A DNA stretch of 64,000 nucleotides from Hyalella azteca (GCF_000764305.2 NW_025930409.1:187130-251129); one strand, 5' to 3'. Numbered from the stretch's first letter, positions 1 through 13,140 are shown. Made by a program: numbers and translations. The notes: generated by a model not told the origin, from the letters alone.

Positions 1-518
1 GGAAAAGAACCAAACAAAAGTGCCAGCATCATCACCTTGCTCAATGCAGATTCGAGATTCATCGCTGAATATGACTTTCATCCAGTCATCCACAGTCCAC
101 GATTGCTTTTCCTTAGCCCATTCTAACCTTGTTTTTTCTGTTTTGGTGTTACTGATGGCTTTCGTTTGGCTTGTCTGTATGTAAATCCCATTTCCTTTAG
201 ACGGTTTCTTACAGTTCTGTCACAGACGTTAACTCCAGTTTCCTCCCATTCGTTCCTCGTTTGTTTTGTTGTGCATTTTCGGTTTTTGAGACATATTGCT
301 TCAAGTTTTCTGTCTTGACGCTCTGATGCCTTCCTTGGTCTACCAGTATGTTTGCCTTCAACAACCTTCCCATATTGTTTGTATTTGGTCCAGATTTTAG
401 ACACAGCTGACTGTGAACAACCAACATCTTTTGCAACATTGCGTGATGATTTACCCTGTTTTAAGAGTTTGATAATCCTCTCCTTTGTTTCAATTGACAT
501 CTCTCGTTTTGGAGCCAT
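1..518 (-). pseudogene. Tc1-like transposase, N-terminal half, frameshifted and truncated by the window edge
   Basis: The frame opens with ATG at 518 (MAPKREMSIETKERIIKLL) and carries a paired helix-turn-helix DNA-binding domain: one HTH at about residues 8-50, a GRPRK AT-hook-like linker near residue 60, and a second HTH near residues 70-115. It stops at 123 after ...TPKQKKQG. In the neighbouring frame the protein resumes at once with RLEWAKEKQSWT and then VIFSDESRICI, which holds the first catalytic Asp of the DDE domain. A single-base frameshift near 123-135 therefore breaks the gene. The rest of the catalytic domain is beyond base 1. The family cuts and pastes at TA sites. The identification is secure, but the copy is not functional as it stands. 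Confidence 0.9.
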
Positions 519-893
519 GATTCATGTCAGTCCACTTGGTGCAGCAGCTCTCCAAGGTGTGATCACTCGTTTGTAGATGCAGACTAACGAGCAGATCTAA
601 TTCGATGCAGGTGTTTTTTGGGGATGAAAATTTACAGGGTGATTCCATAATTTTTTCCTCAGAATTGAGTGATTCCATATTTTTTCACTCTGCTTGGTCT
701 AAAAAAATAACCGTCACTGACTGCACAGTTTTTTTCTTGATTTCTTATAATGTTTCTTAAAGCCAGAAAACTGCCATTTAAAATTACTCTAGTTTTGTGT
801 CATGTCTGTGATCTGCTTTTTTTCTACTAAGTTAAACAACTGAATGAACATCCTCCGAGGCTGGTGATTCCATAATTTTTGCCAGGGGTTGTA
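1..893 (-). mobile_element. Tc1-like DNA transposon, 5' part, cut by the window edge
   Basis: The element reads on the minus strand from a terminal repeat ending near 891, next to a TA dinucleotide (892-893) that is the expected target site, through an untranslated leader to a transposase at 518. The terminal motif CAACCCCTGGC...TTATGGAATCAC at 862-891 recurs inside as TTATGGAATCAC near 640-660 and TATGGAATCAC near 670-690. This is the IR/DR layout (inverted repeats carrying direct repeats) known for many Tc1 elements. The other end lies outside the window. The copy is decayed because its transposase is frameshifted. Confidence 0.9.
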
Positions 894-3112
894 CTAACCT
901 TATCGAAATATTAACATATGAATATTTTGATTACTCTAGCACTTCAGAAATAATCGCTAAAGTTGATTTGACTAAAAAATTCAGCATCTAAACTGATTCC
1001 ATTCAAATAATTAAATACTACAATTTTCTTCGATTACATTTAAAGACAGCCCTTAAATGGGTGTTTGAACGAGTGCTTATCTAATTCGCATGATATTAAT
1101 TTGTAAATTAATATTATATGAAGAAAGACGAATGTCTTTCGCTCAGAAAAGATTGAATCAACCATAGACGAATAAAACCATTTCCAATGCCGTGAAATTA
1201 CCGAGTTTACCAGCATGTATGAAAATTGCAAAGTATCTTTTTTATTGCTGATGGGAGTAAGGGTTTATTAGAAGCTTCGCTTAGTAACAGGATGTCATTG
1301 TTTTCATCCGCTTTTCTGAGGGGCATACTAATTTACAATGTAGTCGTGCGCATGAATGACTTACGTTCCATCATTCATTTACGATACAGGGCATCTCACG
1401 TAACATTTGCAGTTATATATTAAGTCAGGTTAGCCTCCTACGCCCAGTAACCGAGCCCAAGTCAGATTACTCTGATATACCAGCTAACTTTCGGGTTAAC
1501 CTAAAGCATCGATTTAACCTGCAACTTTGAGTTAACCTGCAGTGTAGGATTAACTTGCATAATCAGGTTGGCCTGCAGCTTCGAGTTAACTTGCTGCATC
1601 GGGTTAACCTCATACATCTCCGACACAATCTCGCGTTGAGTGCCAGTTCAACTCTGGTAACTCAAACTTTAAAGCTGCTCAATAATGGCCACAAGTAGCA
1701 ACTCTTAACATACAATAAAGTCGGTGCTTCTGCTTTATTTTGATTTTAAAATGCTCGTATAGTTTAAAAAATTCATCGCACTACGAGGTATATAACTTAT
1801 CGTTATTTAAAGCAAAATTGAAACGGAGTACATTTCGATCAAATGATGGATTGCATCTCTATTCCGCGTTTAAACGATTTGAATGCATCAAAATTATAAA
1901 ATGTAGTAATTTTTAAAACTTTTAAATAAAGAAACTGAAGGCCTTGAATCGTGAAAGGCCTTGAATTTAACAGAATTTTAGTTGGATGAATCATACATGA
2001 AACATTTAAGTCATTTTACATAAAATATAGGTAATATAAAGCCTCTAAACAGATAGCATAATGCATCGTCTCGGTGCAAGCTGTAAATCACATACTAAAA
2101 AATGTCACGTGGATTTAACAAAAACTGAATAAAAACTGCGTGAAGCTTAAAGAAGTGATCGAGAAGCTTAAATTTGAGGACGAGGCATGCAGTTCCTTAG
2201 ACCCCCTGACGAAACAATTGAGTTAAGGAAGCTGGGCGGTAAAACTGAGTTAAAGGCCCTATAGATTACGGGAATGAGCTGAAGAACCTGGACAAGATAA
2301 TTAAATTTTACGAAGTTAGCGGAAGAATAAAGTTTGCCGACATCTCCGAAGCAATAGATTAGGGAACGCCGGCGAAGCAATGGACTTGGAACGCCTGGTA
2401 GAGCAATAGATATGGGAACACGGAAAGATATGGGAATTATAAATAGATAATAATAATATAGATATGGGAATTATATATTACACTTTATTTGACTTTGAAT
2501 ATATACACCTGGCACAGCAGTTAGTTAAATACGCAGGCGAAAAGAGTTGGGTACATCTGGTGCCGTAATGGAGTTGAATTCATATGCTGTTGTTTTTAAA
2601 GTAGAGCTAACGTAACTACAGATCAAGTTAAACCAAACTTGCGAAATAACGGAGCTGCTAAGACATATGGAAGGAAATATTCCGGGAATGTTGGGTGGAG
2701 CAGCTAAGCGGGAAAGTCTTGTGGTAGCAATCTAATTGAAAACCCGTCTTTTGTTGTCAAACGATAAATTGGGACAAATTTGGCAGCCATGCTGCTGACA
2801 AAGGAATATTTGACTCGGTAACAGCAGTGATTAACATAGTGCAAAAGAACAGTTCAAGTATAATTCATCATATATATAGAAAGGATGCACGCTTTGCAAA
2901 AGAGTCCTTTCTATTTCATATAGTTACATAACATCAATTACAGGACGGTTCGTAATCCTGCAGTCAATGCTTCTAATCGCGAAGTTTTGGCATCTCAACC
3001 ACAATTAAATTCTGCGACTCATCATTTTTAATCATGCAAGATGACATTGTGTAAAATGTTACATATATTGCAAACTTTCGACAGTTATGCCGCTTTTTAA
3101 ATGCAGTATTTA
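894..3112. other. Intergenic, no recognised gene
   Basis: I find no exon-like or protein-family match in this AT-rich stretch. Short open frames (for example 1040-1231 minus and 2168-2380 minus) resemble no known family. It contains the GTTAACCTGCA-type repeat at 1425-1612 and a short direct repeat of GATATGGGAATTAT near 2427 and 2461. Confidence 0.6.
1425..1612. repeat. Diverged tandem repeat built on GTTAACCTGCA
   Basis: About seven imperfect units of roughly 25-28 bp carry variants of GGTTAACCTGCA or AGGTTAGCCT, for example GGGTTAACCT, ATTTAACCTGCA, GAGTTAACCTGC and AGGTTGGCCTGCAG. Divergence between units is high, so the array is old or poorly homogenised. A repeat with a related core (GGTTAGCCTTAC) is found at 27840-28200. 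Confidence 0.65.
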
Positions 3113-3458
3113 CATCATCCAGGGACGACGTTTCATCACCGATGATAAATTCAATTCATCATCCAGGGACGACGTCTCATCACCGACGATAAATTCAATT
3201 CATCATCCAGGGACGACGTCTCATCACCGATGATAAATTCGATTCATCATCCACGGACGACGTCTCATCACCGATTATAAATTCAATTCATCATCCAGGG
3301 ACAACGTCTCATCACCGATGATAAATTCAATTCATCATCCAGGGACGACGTCTCATCACATCATCACCGATGATAAATTCAAGTCATCATCCAGGGACGA
3401 CGTCTCATCACCGATGATAAATTCAATTCATCATCCAGGGACGACGTCTCATCACCGC
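3113..3458. repeat. 44-bp minisatellite, about 7.7 copies
   Basis: The unit starts CATCATCCAGGGACGACGTC and ends with GATGATAAATTCAATT. Copies begin at 3113, 3157, 3201, 3245, 3289, 3333, 3385 and 3429, so spacing is exactly 44 bp except for one copy with an 8-bp internal duplication (CATCACAT) at 3333. Units differ by only a few substitutions. The open frame 3318-3707 is largely produced by the array and is not taken as a gene. Confidence 0.95.
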
Positions 3459-5116
3459 CGGTATCGACGCAGAGGCGCCAATAAAGCAATGCACAGCTGG
3501 AGGCAGAGAGGGGGGATTGACAAAGCAATTTGGCGCCAGGAAAGCAGTAAATCCTCCTTAAGATCACTCAAGTGCCGGCACAAATTATTGCGCCGCGCAA
3601 GAATCGAACACAAAACAAACTTACCAAACAAAACTAAAACTAAATCGACAACAACCTTGCCAAACAAAACCGAAGCTAAATCTACAACAACCTTACAATG
3701 GCATTAAGGTTGTCGTTCCTGTCAAGAATCACCGGCTTTTTCGTGAACATTGTATGAATAGCGAACAGAGAAAAAAGGATTTTAACCGCCGCCATGGATG
3801 AGGCTAATTGATTGTCTCTTTATCAGCTATATCACGGACGGTATTGGATAATATACTCTAATATATATTAAGTCCTAAATGGACTTAACGGCATATACTC
3901 ATAACGGATGATAGGATTTGGCTGTAATACTGGAAGGATTTACAATGGCAGATGATCTATGCATCAGAAATATGTACATGGCCAAATATTCTATAAATTC
4001 TTTATTTTCTATAGTCATGCATTATTAAATTTTTTAGAAGTCATATAAAGATTCTTCGGGATCTCACGTAGTTTTCCGTCTGTTGTCTCTGTCAAAGGAA
4101 TGTATCAATGCAACATCAAACCATCATAAGGTATTAAGAAATACATATTCCTTTCCAGCAACGACTCTTAAATATTGTGTACAAATGTGCTATCTCCATC
4201 CACATCGTGCAAACTGGTAGCGAGCTATTCAGCGAGCTACATCATTCGTATCATCGCTAAACAAAGCTTCCGATGCGAGACAAATAACTGGGAAACATGA
4301 TGCAAACATATATCGCCTTTGAAGATTTGGATTTGATTTTTAAATCTCTATCAAATAAATAAATATCGAATCATTCAAATGTCGAATTCACTATATATGT
4401 TTATAAATTATCAAAAGAAATTATTATTTGGGCATCTCTCAGTATATGAATTTTTAGTGTTCATAGAGCAACAAATAACACCTATCCATGATATGGTTGA
4501 TCCCTGTAATATATTCAATTTCAACCACGCCTTGACATTGTCGTCTGCTCATAACAGTGGTCATGCTTCTCAGGCACCGCGCTTCCTTGTTCTATTATTT
4601 TCCTCATCACGAGCTTTCTACCCACAAGGCAAATGCTATTATTATTTTTCCTAGATACTAGACTAGCAAGACGCTAACATATAACTTGCATTTCCAACAA
4701 TATAACGCAGAAATCACAGAGGTTTACGTGTTATTCAAACAGGATTTCTTGAACCCATATTGATTAATTTTTTCCCAGGAAAGGCTCCATAACTGTCCAT
4801 AAATTCATGATATCTAAAAGGACTTAACGGCATTAAAATAGCAACTATTCATCAAAAGTTATCGATTTAACCACACGGCAAGTAGAGGAGGCACGTTGCT
4901 AGCAGGCTACTCACGTTCTCAAACTGTATCAGTAACTCAAAGGGCTGGGAATTCACCACAACAGCTCACAATGGGCGCTCCAAATACTCTCCGTATATGA
5001 AACACGTCGATAAAAGCGCCTCTTGGTCTCACATGGCTGTCCTCAATTTCAAAATATTCCTGTTCTTAAAATTAAATAAGAGTGAAAATTGCGACAGTGA
5101 AACTGTTTCCGGTTTG
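3459..5116. other. Intergenic, no recognised gene
   Basis: AT-rich sequence with no protein-family match and no convincing splice-flanked exon. The frame 4379-4654 on the plus strand (91 codons) has no recognisable domain. Confidence 0.55.
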
Positions 5117-5232
5117 CTCTACACCAGCCCAGCTCTACACCAGCCCAGCTCTACACCAGCCCAGCTCTACACCAGCCCAGCTCTATACCAGCCCAGCTCT
5201 ATACCAGCCCAGCTCTATACCAGCCCAGCTCA
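5117..5232. repeat. 16-bp minisatellite, about 7 copies
   Basis: The unit CTCTACACCAGCCCAG is repeated with near-perfect identity. The last copies change CTACACC to CTATACC. Because 16 is not a multiple of 3, the array reads as a 16-residue repeat over three units in every frame, which explains the open frames across it. Confidence 0.95.
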
Positions 5233-8200
5233 GCAGGGTGCAGACTGACAGCTACAAGCAGAAGGCGACTTTAACGATGAAATCCGCGCCTCGAGCGCTC
5301 GACGCGAGGCTGAGTGCAACTCTCCATAAATTTGTCATTCACAATAATTATCCAGCAATTCTCATTGAATTAATATGGAATTGTAGGCTTATTTAAATGT
5401 ATTTTCTGAATGGCTAAACTCACCTATAGATCACTCTTTTAAATCCACCATAATTCATGATTATGCGCAATTTCTTCACAATTTAGACAACGTAGCGGCA
5501 TTTCTACTAATTTTGACGAGGAAGAAATTAACAAAAAAAAATTTACAACACTGGCAATTTTTTGGAGCTTTATGTCTAAATATTCGATATTTAGACAACT
5601 TATTTGGAAAAATGAGGAAATTTTTGGACAAACGTGGTGCTCAAAATCAGCATTACCATCCAGTTCCTAACAAGAATCAGTGCCAGCAGTACCAACAATC
5701 TTTCCTTCACCCGTGCGAAGAGAAAATATTACAGCTATCATGACACACGGCGCTCCTAAGCTCAGTCTTATTAATAATAAATAACCCGCCAACATAATAT
5801 GCGTTGCAAATACTATCAGGATGCCGCTCATACATTGGTCTCAGACGGTGTCGATGGAACACAAATTGCATCGGGTTTGCCTAATTACTGATTATTTCAT
5901 AAGCCCACGCTGATTATCCCTGGATACCACGAATTATTTCTAAAGAAGCTCCAAGGTTAACAAATTAAATACAAAAAGCACGTGCACGCAATGAAGTAGG
6001 GATATTTATCTAACGAGTACAATAAAATGTTCATGGAAACGACATCGATTAAATGTTCGTCCAAACAACGATCCAATCAATGTAATTCGAAACCTTTGAC
6101 AGTCGGAACATTTCCTCAATTTCTTGGTGGTTTGAGCTGCAACATTCAACATTTTAGTTAACGTTATTTCAATCAATAATATATACCTCCTGATTCAAGC
6201 GAAAAAAAACTAGTGCTACAAATCGAAAAGAATCTATAGATCTCAATGCGCACGGTTAGCGCATAGTTCACTACAAGAATTTCAAGACGGTTCAAATAAT
6301 ATATGTAGCCCATCAAGTTGCTGATATCAATGCTCACGGTGTGGAGACCATGTTCGGTGAGATTCATTTTACGTAATAAATAATTTTTTTGCACGAAGGT
6401 TATCTTTAAACGGCCTGATTGTGACGCATTTATCCCGAAGGGCAGGCAAGCGTGTTCATAGAACAGACAATATGGCACCAGGGGGAATTCGATAAATTTT
6501 CTCAACCCATAAATGGCTCCACAAGTTAATCATTAATTATTCAGTCGCGGCGGTGCTTAAGGCACTCAATATTCAAAATAATTGCTTCAAGCATCACGCA
6601 TACCGTGAAGGATCGTCAATTTGGGGCAGTTTTGGGAGAGTCGAGGCAGCTTATGTCAAAATATGTCTCGAACAGAGAGCCAATAACCTTTAGTATGCTG
6701 ATCAGTATAGAGTATAGAGGAATAATCATAAGTATGAATACATTACACCTATAAAAGAACATGAATAAAATACATTCGTAAACCTGATGAGGACACATTT
6801 TTTTCAAGAAATGCGTGTCCACATAAATTGTCTTGAAGCATTCATCAATCAAGAAGTGACCCTTGAGAGGTCAGAGACACAACAGGAAATGCAAAGAAAC
6901 GCGATAGCCAATAAAAAATAAAAGCTACTATTGTTCAATATGCTCTCTGACCCCAGCCACACATAGTCATGGAGCCAATATCATCAGCAGGCACTGGCAT
7001 CTTAATTCTGCCAATCAACATGTGAACAAATTTAAATTTTGCAGTAAAATCATTGGAGAACGGAAAAAATTGGTTCATAAAGATGCAATTATCTATAGCG
7101 CAAGATTCGAAATGATAAGCTAGACGTTCATTAGTTCTGCGAGGAGCAAAAAAAATAACTGTGACGATACCTTTAAAGCAGCAATAGCAGCCATAGATTT
7201 TGATATTTCCATCAAGAGGCGCTAAAAACTATATATCATGATAAATAAATATATTGAAACTACCAATTTGGCGGCACCGAAAACCTCTGCGCAGTTGGAC
7301 ATCCTCGAAACCCAACAGCAGTCGAACCCATGGGGCCATCGAGCTTCTTTCTCGTTACATACGTAAACACGAGGCGTTCATTGCACATCATAAACTCATT
7401 ATAATATGCCAGTCAGCGCGCTGGTATTGACGTAGTTAAGAACTTGAGATGTCGCTAAGCGACGAGACTTCCCGGAGTCAGTGGAGGGTGAAAATGTTCT
7501 TATTGCACGAGAGCGGGGTTTGTTTATATTGAAGAGCACCTTGCTTATCGCGCGAGAAATTCCAAAGGCGTTGCCGAAGGACACGATATCTACTGGGGAC
7601 ATTTAGGCCAAGTCACGCGGCTGCTTATGGCTTCTAAATAAAATAACCTTATATGCAGAGCAGCCAACGTTCGCGCCTGAGAGATTCTCTAAACGTTCTG
7701 GTCACACATGCAGCTATAAGCAGACATGGATGACGGCCAAGATCGTGGGTCAGCAGATTTTGAGCAGTAATTAATGACCTCGAGAAATTTTGAGGCATTT
7801 AGTCAACTGTTATTACAGCTCGAGAGCATCAACACATAGGTAAGATCGCGGGGAGAATACGACATTTGACATTTCTGTATGAAAAAACTACAGTAATTTG
7901 ACATTTCTACAACACTACAGTCGTACCGACAGTGTCTCAATGGCGATAAGTCATCGAGCCAAGAGTATCATCATAGAATTCGAGCCATTGAACTATGCAA
8001 CCATTCCGAAGTACGGTCGTTAACAACTGTACTGCCATGCCGACCTTGAGCTACGTTTAGGAGCAACAAAGCGAAAATATCGTCACGAAGAAGACAGAGC
8101 GATTATGTTAGAACGTCACCACGGATCAACATCTTCCATTAAAGTTTTCGAGTTTAAATAGTAATTAGAGACGAATCATTTTAAATCTATTGATTGAAAT

Positions 8201-9692
8201 ATTTGATTTAGGACTTATATGGTGTAGCCGCAGTTTGACGCATCTCGTATAGCATTTGTTTACCGTGAGTAGTTTTCAGCATCACTATTTTTCCACGTGT
8301 CACTTTGCTCCCGACGCCGACCAGTACGGTATGGTGCGGGGATGCTGAACATTTGTCATAAATTGTTATTTATCAGATTTGAATGGTTGTAGGATTTATT
8401 ACTGTATGTAATAGCCCTTAATCCCTTTGCAGACGAAAATGCAAATAATTTCAACCTGCGGCATTAGACATGTGACAATTGAAGCCCGTTTGACGAAACT
8501 TTGCTGAGTTTTGCTGTAATTAAATTTGGTTGTGTTGAATATCCATAGTTTCATGCCCTGTGTGAATTACTAAGTCAGTGAACGTGAATACCATTACTAG
8601 AATGGTACGTAACCATCTTAGACTGCAAGGCAGCGGTTACATATGGGATAGCCATTTCGGTATTAGTGAACTTGATAAATTTGATCACTGAAAGAGCAGT
8701 GAGTGAGTGAATTGAATAGACGAAGTAAAAATCAATTAAAAATCTATTTTCTGTGCTTCATGAAAACCTCAAAACGTGACATCAAGTTTCATTATTAATA
8801 ATTTTGCTTCATATGAGCACTTACGATTCCATTAAAAAATTAAAGGGTGGAGTAAAAAGAGGAAAAAGCATGCTTGTAGGAGCCCTGGTTCAATTTTCCC
8901 TTCGCTGCAAATGAAGGCATTCATTCCTCCTCGATTTTATATTCCATGCTAACCGATTTCGAGAGTTGACAATCAACACATTTAATGTGTAGCGTCACCG
9001 ATATTAATGCAGAGTAGAGTAATAGCATTATCCGTTACAAATTAAGATAAACAATTTTATTTCAAATTCTCATAATAATGTATATTACATAAATGATTCC
9101 TGCAACTGAATTTTATTATATTTTATTGTGTTGAATTTTATTGTGTCTAAAACATGGACATTAGGTATAATTTTAACACCAAGCACGCAGTCTTAAAACA
9201 GGAAAAACATGAGCCAAAAAAATATCACGTGTCGCCACTGCAGAGGATCTCAGCAACAAGCTTTGTATGTCACAACCCATGATCAATGCTCAGGCACGTA
9301 TAAGCGGTCTCGCACGCTTTCAATAACAACTGAAAATGCAGCCCTGGATATTTCTTGGCGGCTAAAATTGCTCAGCATTGAATTCTAAGTATTTTTCCAT
9401 GTTCAGGTGCCAGACTCTAAGCTCGGTTGTCGCCTTACTTCTCTTGTTGGTGTAGCCTGAGGAGCCCTAAATAAATATGCCTGTTAGAAAATTCACTCAT
9501 ATACTGAATTTACAAGTTTATTATGTTTGAAGTAATACATAAATTGAAATTTTTCAAGTAAAGGATAAATTGTAAATAGATTAGCAGAATATAGCTATCG
9601 ATAAGCATGAGCTTCTGTATAACGTCCACTCAATGGTTATACAGCAATGCTTTGGGAGAGCACATTTTGTCATGTATAACAGAATCCAATTG
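5233..9692. other. Intergenic, no recognised gene
   Basis: 4.4 kb of AT-rich sequence without a recognisable gene, RNA or large repeat. Open frames such as 5513-5743 plus and 6173-6505 minus show no family signature. Confidence 0.5.
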
Positions 9693-9850
9693 TCACTTGA
9701 ATGTTATAGCTGCTGCCACGTGTCAAATGTTATAGCTGCTGCCACGTGTCACTTGAATCTTATAGCTGCTGCCACGTGTTACTTGAATGAACTTGAATGT
9801 TATAGCTGCTGCCACGTGTCACTTGAATGTTATAGCTGCTGCCACGTGCT
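9693..9850. repeat. 30-bp minisatellite, 5 copies, CACGTG in each unit
   Basis: The core TTATAGCTGCTGCCACGTG begins at 9704, 9730, 9760, 9800 and 9830, mostly joined by TCACTTGAATG. Spacing is 26, 30, 40 and 30 bp. The 40-bp step is a 10-bp internal duplication of ACTTGAATGA. Each unit holds an E-box hexamer CACGTG. Confidence 0.93.
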
Positions 9851-11164
9851 GCTTTCAATCAGCTAATTTTTCCCGTCGAAATTCGGCCGTACTCCCAACA
9901 GCACACGGCTGGCCGGCCTTTGCCCGACCATAAGTCAGCATTGCTGTCAGCAGCGCAGGCAATGAGCGCGGTGAGGCAACAGCGCGAGACGCCTGAGCTG
10001 TCAGCACATTGCACGTGACCTAAGATCTGTTATTTATTGCCAGCTCCGGTGCCAAAAAATGTAACCATGATTATATTTTAAATTAACCTTCAGTCCATCC
10101 ATCACAAAGTTGTAACATGTTTCTGGAATACTAAGTATAAATTAAGAGCCAACGAAAGCAATGAGAATGTAGTAATGCATACAACTAAAGATTAAATCAG
10201 TGAGTCAACAATTCATTGCTGTGATGCTTGTATCATTCGCATGCAAGATTCAGTTGTGTGACCTGTAAGCCAATGTTTGATTTAACATTCTCATACAGGA
10301 TACAATTCCATGACCATAAAATCCAATAAATCCACTATTAACCTCGCGTCTCATTTTAAAGTGAACTCGTCTAGGATGTCGATTTTTCCAGCCCTTGTAG
10401 AGTGCGTTAAACGTCTAAAGTTCGTCAAGCTTTCCATCCAACCATTTTTCCTGCAACTCTTCGAAAATGGCTAAAGGACGCAAGAAATTTTCCAACGTGA
10501 CGGTCGAACGATGGAAAGTTTCTCAACTAAAATTCAAAATCACGCTTCCTAATCTAAAAACCCAATTATGGTGGAACTTCTGAAGATTTGCTTGAGGGGA
10601 ATCGCCTAAATGAACGAAAATGAAGGATTGAAACAGTGGTCTTGAAATAACCGACTTTATGAATTAGACTCCGTGATTTCGACCCAAAAGCGTTACTTTA
10701 TAGCCTGAGTCATCCAAGATCTCGCAGCTTAGAAATTGTGGATAGTTCGTGTTATATTAAAAACATGTATAGATTTATATTAGTCAAAGTTTATGTGTTC
10801 GAACTCTGGCGCTGGTAGTATCTATATATAAGGGGCTGTCCGGGTGCAGCAAACACTATACCCATATTCATTATGTAGGGATATTATTGAGACCAGAAAA
10901 TTTATTCTTGCAGTAAGAAATACTAAGCATTTCACAACTATGCATAATTAAGGGTCGGATCAAAAATTGAAATTATATTTTTTTAATTGGTGGGTAGGAA
11001 ACTGATTTAAAAACAATTTTTAAACGGGAGCAAAATGGAATATCTGTACATAAAATGTGAAATGTGAGTTTTAACAGGCCTATATTTAATAAATACTCGT
11101 AAAGTTTTAAAATGCAGACCGGATGATAGGACATGGAATAGGGAGAAATCAATTCTTAAATCTC
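9851..11164. other. Intergenic, no recognised gene
   Basis: Contains one GC-richer patch near 9880-10020. A TATATAAGGGGC motif near 10826 resembles a TATA box, but no gene is seen downstream of it. Confidence 0.5.
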
Positions 11165-11202
11165 AGTAATTATATCTAATTATATAATTAGATATAATTA
11201 CT
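11165..11202. repeat. Perfect 38-bp AT palindrome
   Basis: The stretch beginning AGTAATTATATCTAATTA equals its own reverse complement over all 38 bases. It starts a strongly palindromic AT tract to about 11298, which includes ACTTATATAAT...ATTATATAAGT arms. Such sequence can extrude as a cruciform. Confidence 0.9.
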
Positions 11203-11775
11203 TATATAATAATATAATTTATAATTATATAAGTACTTAAGTATATAAGTACTATACTTATATAATAATTACTTGTATAACTAGATAATTATATCAATTC
11301 CGAGCAGCGCGGGTCATGAAGCTAATTTCCTCTGAATACTGAAAGCCAAAATACTAGCCAAGCTGTTGGGCGAGTGTAACATTCGGTACGAAAATATCTG
11401 TAAACAAAATCAAATTCACAAAGAAAAATTGTTTGCTCGTTTCGACTTGCTTCTAATAATTTTATTCGTCGCTATTATTTACCTTTGCTCTAATACGATT
11501 CAAGGTGTGTGTACAAAATAAAAGTTTTATTTGTATTTGTGGTGCAATATTAGTCTGCGTCAGAAGATGAACAGTAAACGCTGCCTTCAGGTCTCACGTA
11601 ACTCATCAACCCGTCAAAGAAATCAAATGATGAAGCCATGTAAACATCGAGGTAACCGGCAACTGCTGCTTCACTCATCTTCGCAAAGTTCAAATCCTTC
11701 AAAGACACTGACAAATTCACTGAAATTACAGAAAATTTTGAACAAAAAGCAGTGATATGATGGATCGAAAACCCC

Positions 11776-11996
11776 AATTGTTTTCCAGCGAAAACGCGAA
11801 TTGTTTTCCAGCGAAAATACGAATTGTTTTCCAACAAAAATACGTATTGTTTTCCAGCGAAAACACGAATTGTTTTCCAGCGGAAGTACCAACTGTTTTA
11901 ATACGAAAATACGAATTGCTTTCCAGTGATAACCCGAATTGTTTTCCAATGAAAACACGAATTATTTCCCAGCGAAGACACAAATTGTTTTCCAAA
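11776..11996. repeat. 23-bp minisatellite, about 9.6 copies
   Basis: The unit is close to TTGTTTTCCAGCGAAAACACGAA. Copies begin at 11778, 11801, 11824, 11847 and 11870 with exact 23-bp spacing and continue more diverged to 11996. Since 23 is not divisible by 3, three different peptide registers alternate and leave both strands open (frames near 11550-12044). These frames are products of the repeat. Confidence 0.95.
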
Positions 11997-12549
11997 GTTT
12001 CACAAAATTTACCTAAAAATTCCTTTATTTACATTATTTGGTAGGAATGATATTCATCCGGCTACTGATGGCACGGAGGCACAGCAGCAAGACGAGGTAA
12101 AGCAACAAAATCTTTCCGGCGTCGCTCAGGTTGCGGAAGCATGGCTGGATGGCATGCATTTTACGGCCCTTTAGAGCCGCTCTCTTGGCCCCACAAATGA
12201 CATGCTAATTCTGTACAAAGCTCTGAAAAATTCTCAGTAAAAACAGCCAAATTTGAGACCCACTAAAATGTCCTTTAATAGCTGCGGTGAAATATGAAGG
12301 GACGAAGCGGGAAGGTCAAATTGAGATCAGGGTGAGGGGGAATACATGATAGAAGAAGCATACAGTTGACATGGAAGAGAAGAGAGAGATGAGAGTGAGG
12401 GGAAAGTGAGATCAGGTAGTGAGTCAACCAAAAAGTTAAAGATATAAATGAGAGTGAAGGTGGGGATATTTGATGGAAAATAGTCATTTTGCTCGTAATT
12501 GAGGTGGGTGAGAAGAAGCTTTTGGCAAGCTGAGAGAGTGATGCTGGTG

Positions 12550-13140
12550 AAACGCACAGACATCACGCGCCGGCATCATGCACCACCATCACGCGCAGGC
12601 ATCACGCACCACGGTCACGCGCAGGCATCACGCACCACCATCACGCGCAGGCATCACGCGCAGGCATCACGCACCACCATCACGCGCAGGCATCACGCAC
12701 CACCATCACGCGCAGGCATCACGCACCACGGTCACGCGCAGGCNACCATCACGCACCACCACCACGCATCACCATCACGCACCACCATCAAGCACCACCA
12801 TCACGCACCACCACCACGCATCACCATCACGCACCACCATCAAGCACCACCATCACGCACCACCACCACGCATCACCATCACGCACCACCATCAAGCACC
12901 ACCATCACGCACCACCACCACGCATCACCATCACGCACCACCATCAAGCACCACCATCACGCACCACCACCACGCATCACCATCACGCACCACCATCAAG
13001 CACCACCATCACGCACCACCACCACGCATCACCATCACGCACCACCATCAAGCACCACCATCACGCACCACCATCACGCACCACCATCACGCACCACCAT
13101 CACGCACCACCATCACGCACCAGCATCACGCACCATCATC
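12550..13140. repeat. 13-bp minisatellite organised in 52-bp higher-order units
   Basis: The basic unit is CATCACGCACCAC (13 bp). From 12550 to 12743 it alternates with a CATCACGCGCAGG variant, giving 26-bp pairs. From about 12747 on, four variant 13-mers form a 52-bp higher-order unit marked by CATCAAGCAC at 12786, 12838, 12890, 12942, 12994 and 13046, always 52 bp apart. The tail to 13140 returns to simple 13-mers. An ambiguous base (N) at 12744 sits exactly at the junction of the two array types. The His- and Thr-rich frames over it follow from the repeat. Confidence 0.95.

Noticed and set aside
10826..10837. TATATAAGGGGC as a promoter
   Set aside because: It resembles a TATA box, but no coding exon or retrotransposon follows; AT-rich DNA gives such motifs by chance.
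11550..12044. Several overlapping frames rich in ENNS/WKTIR
   Set aside because: They arise from the 23-bp array whose length is not a multiple of three; there is no flanking domain.
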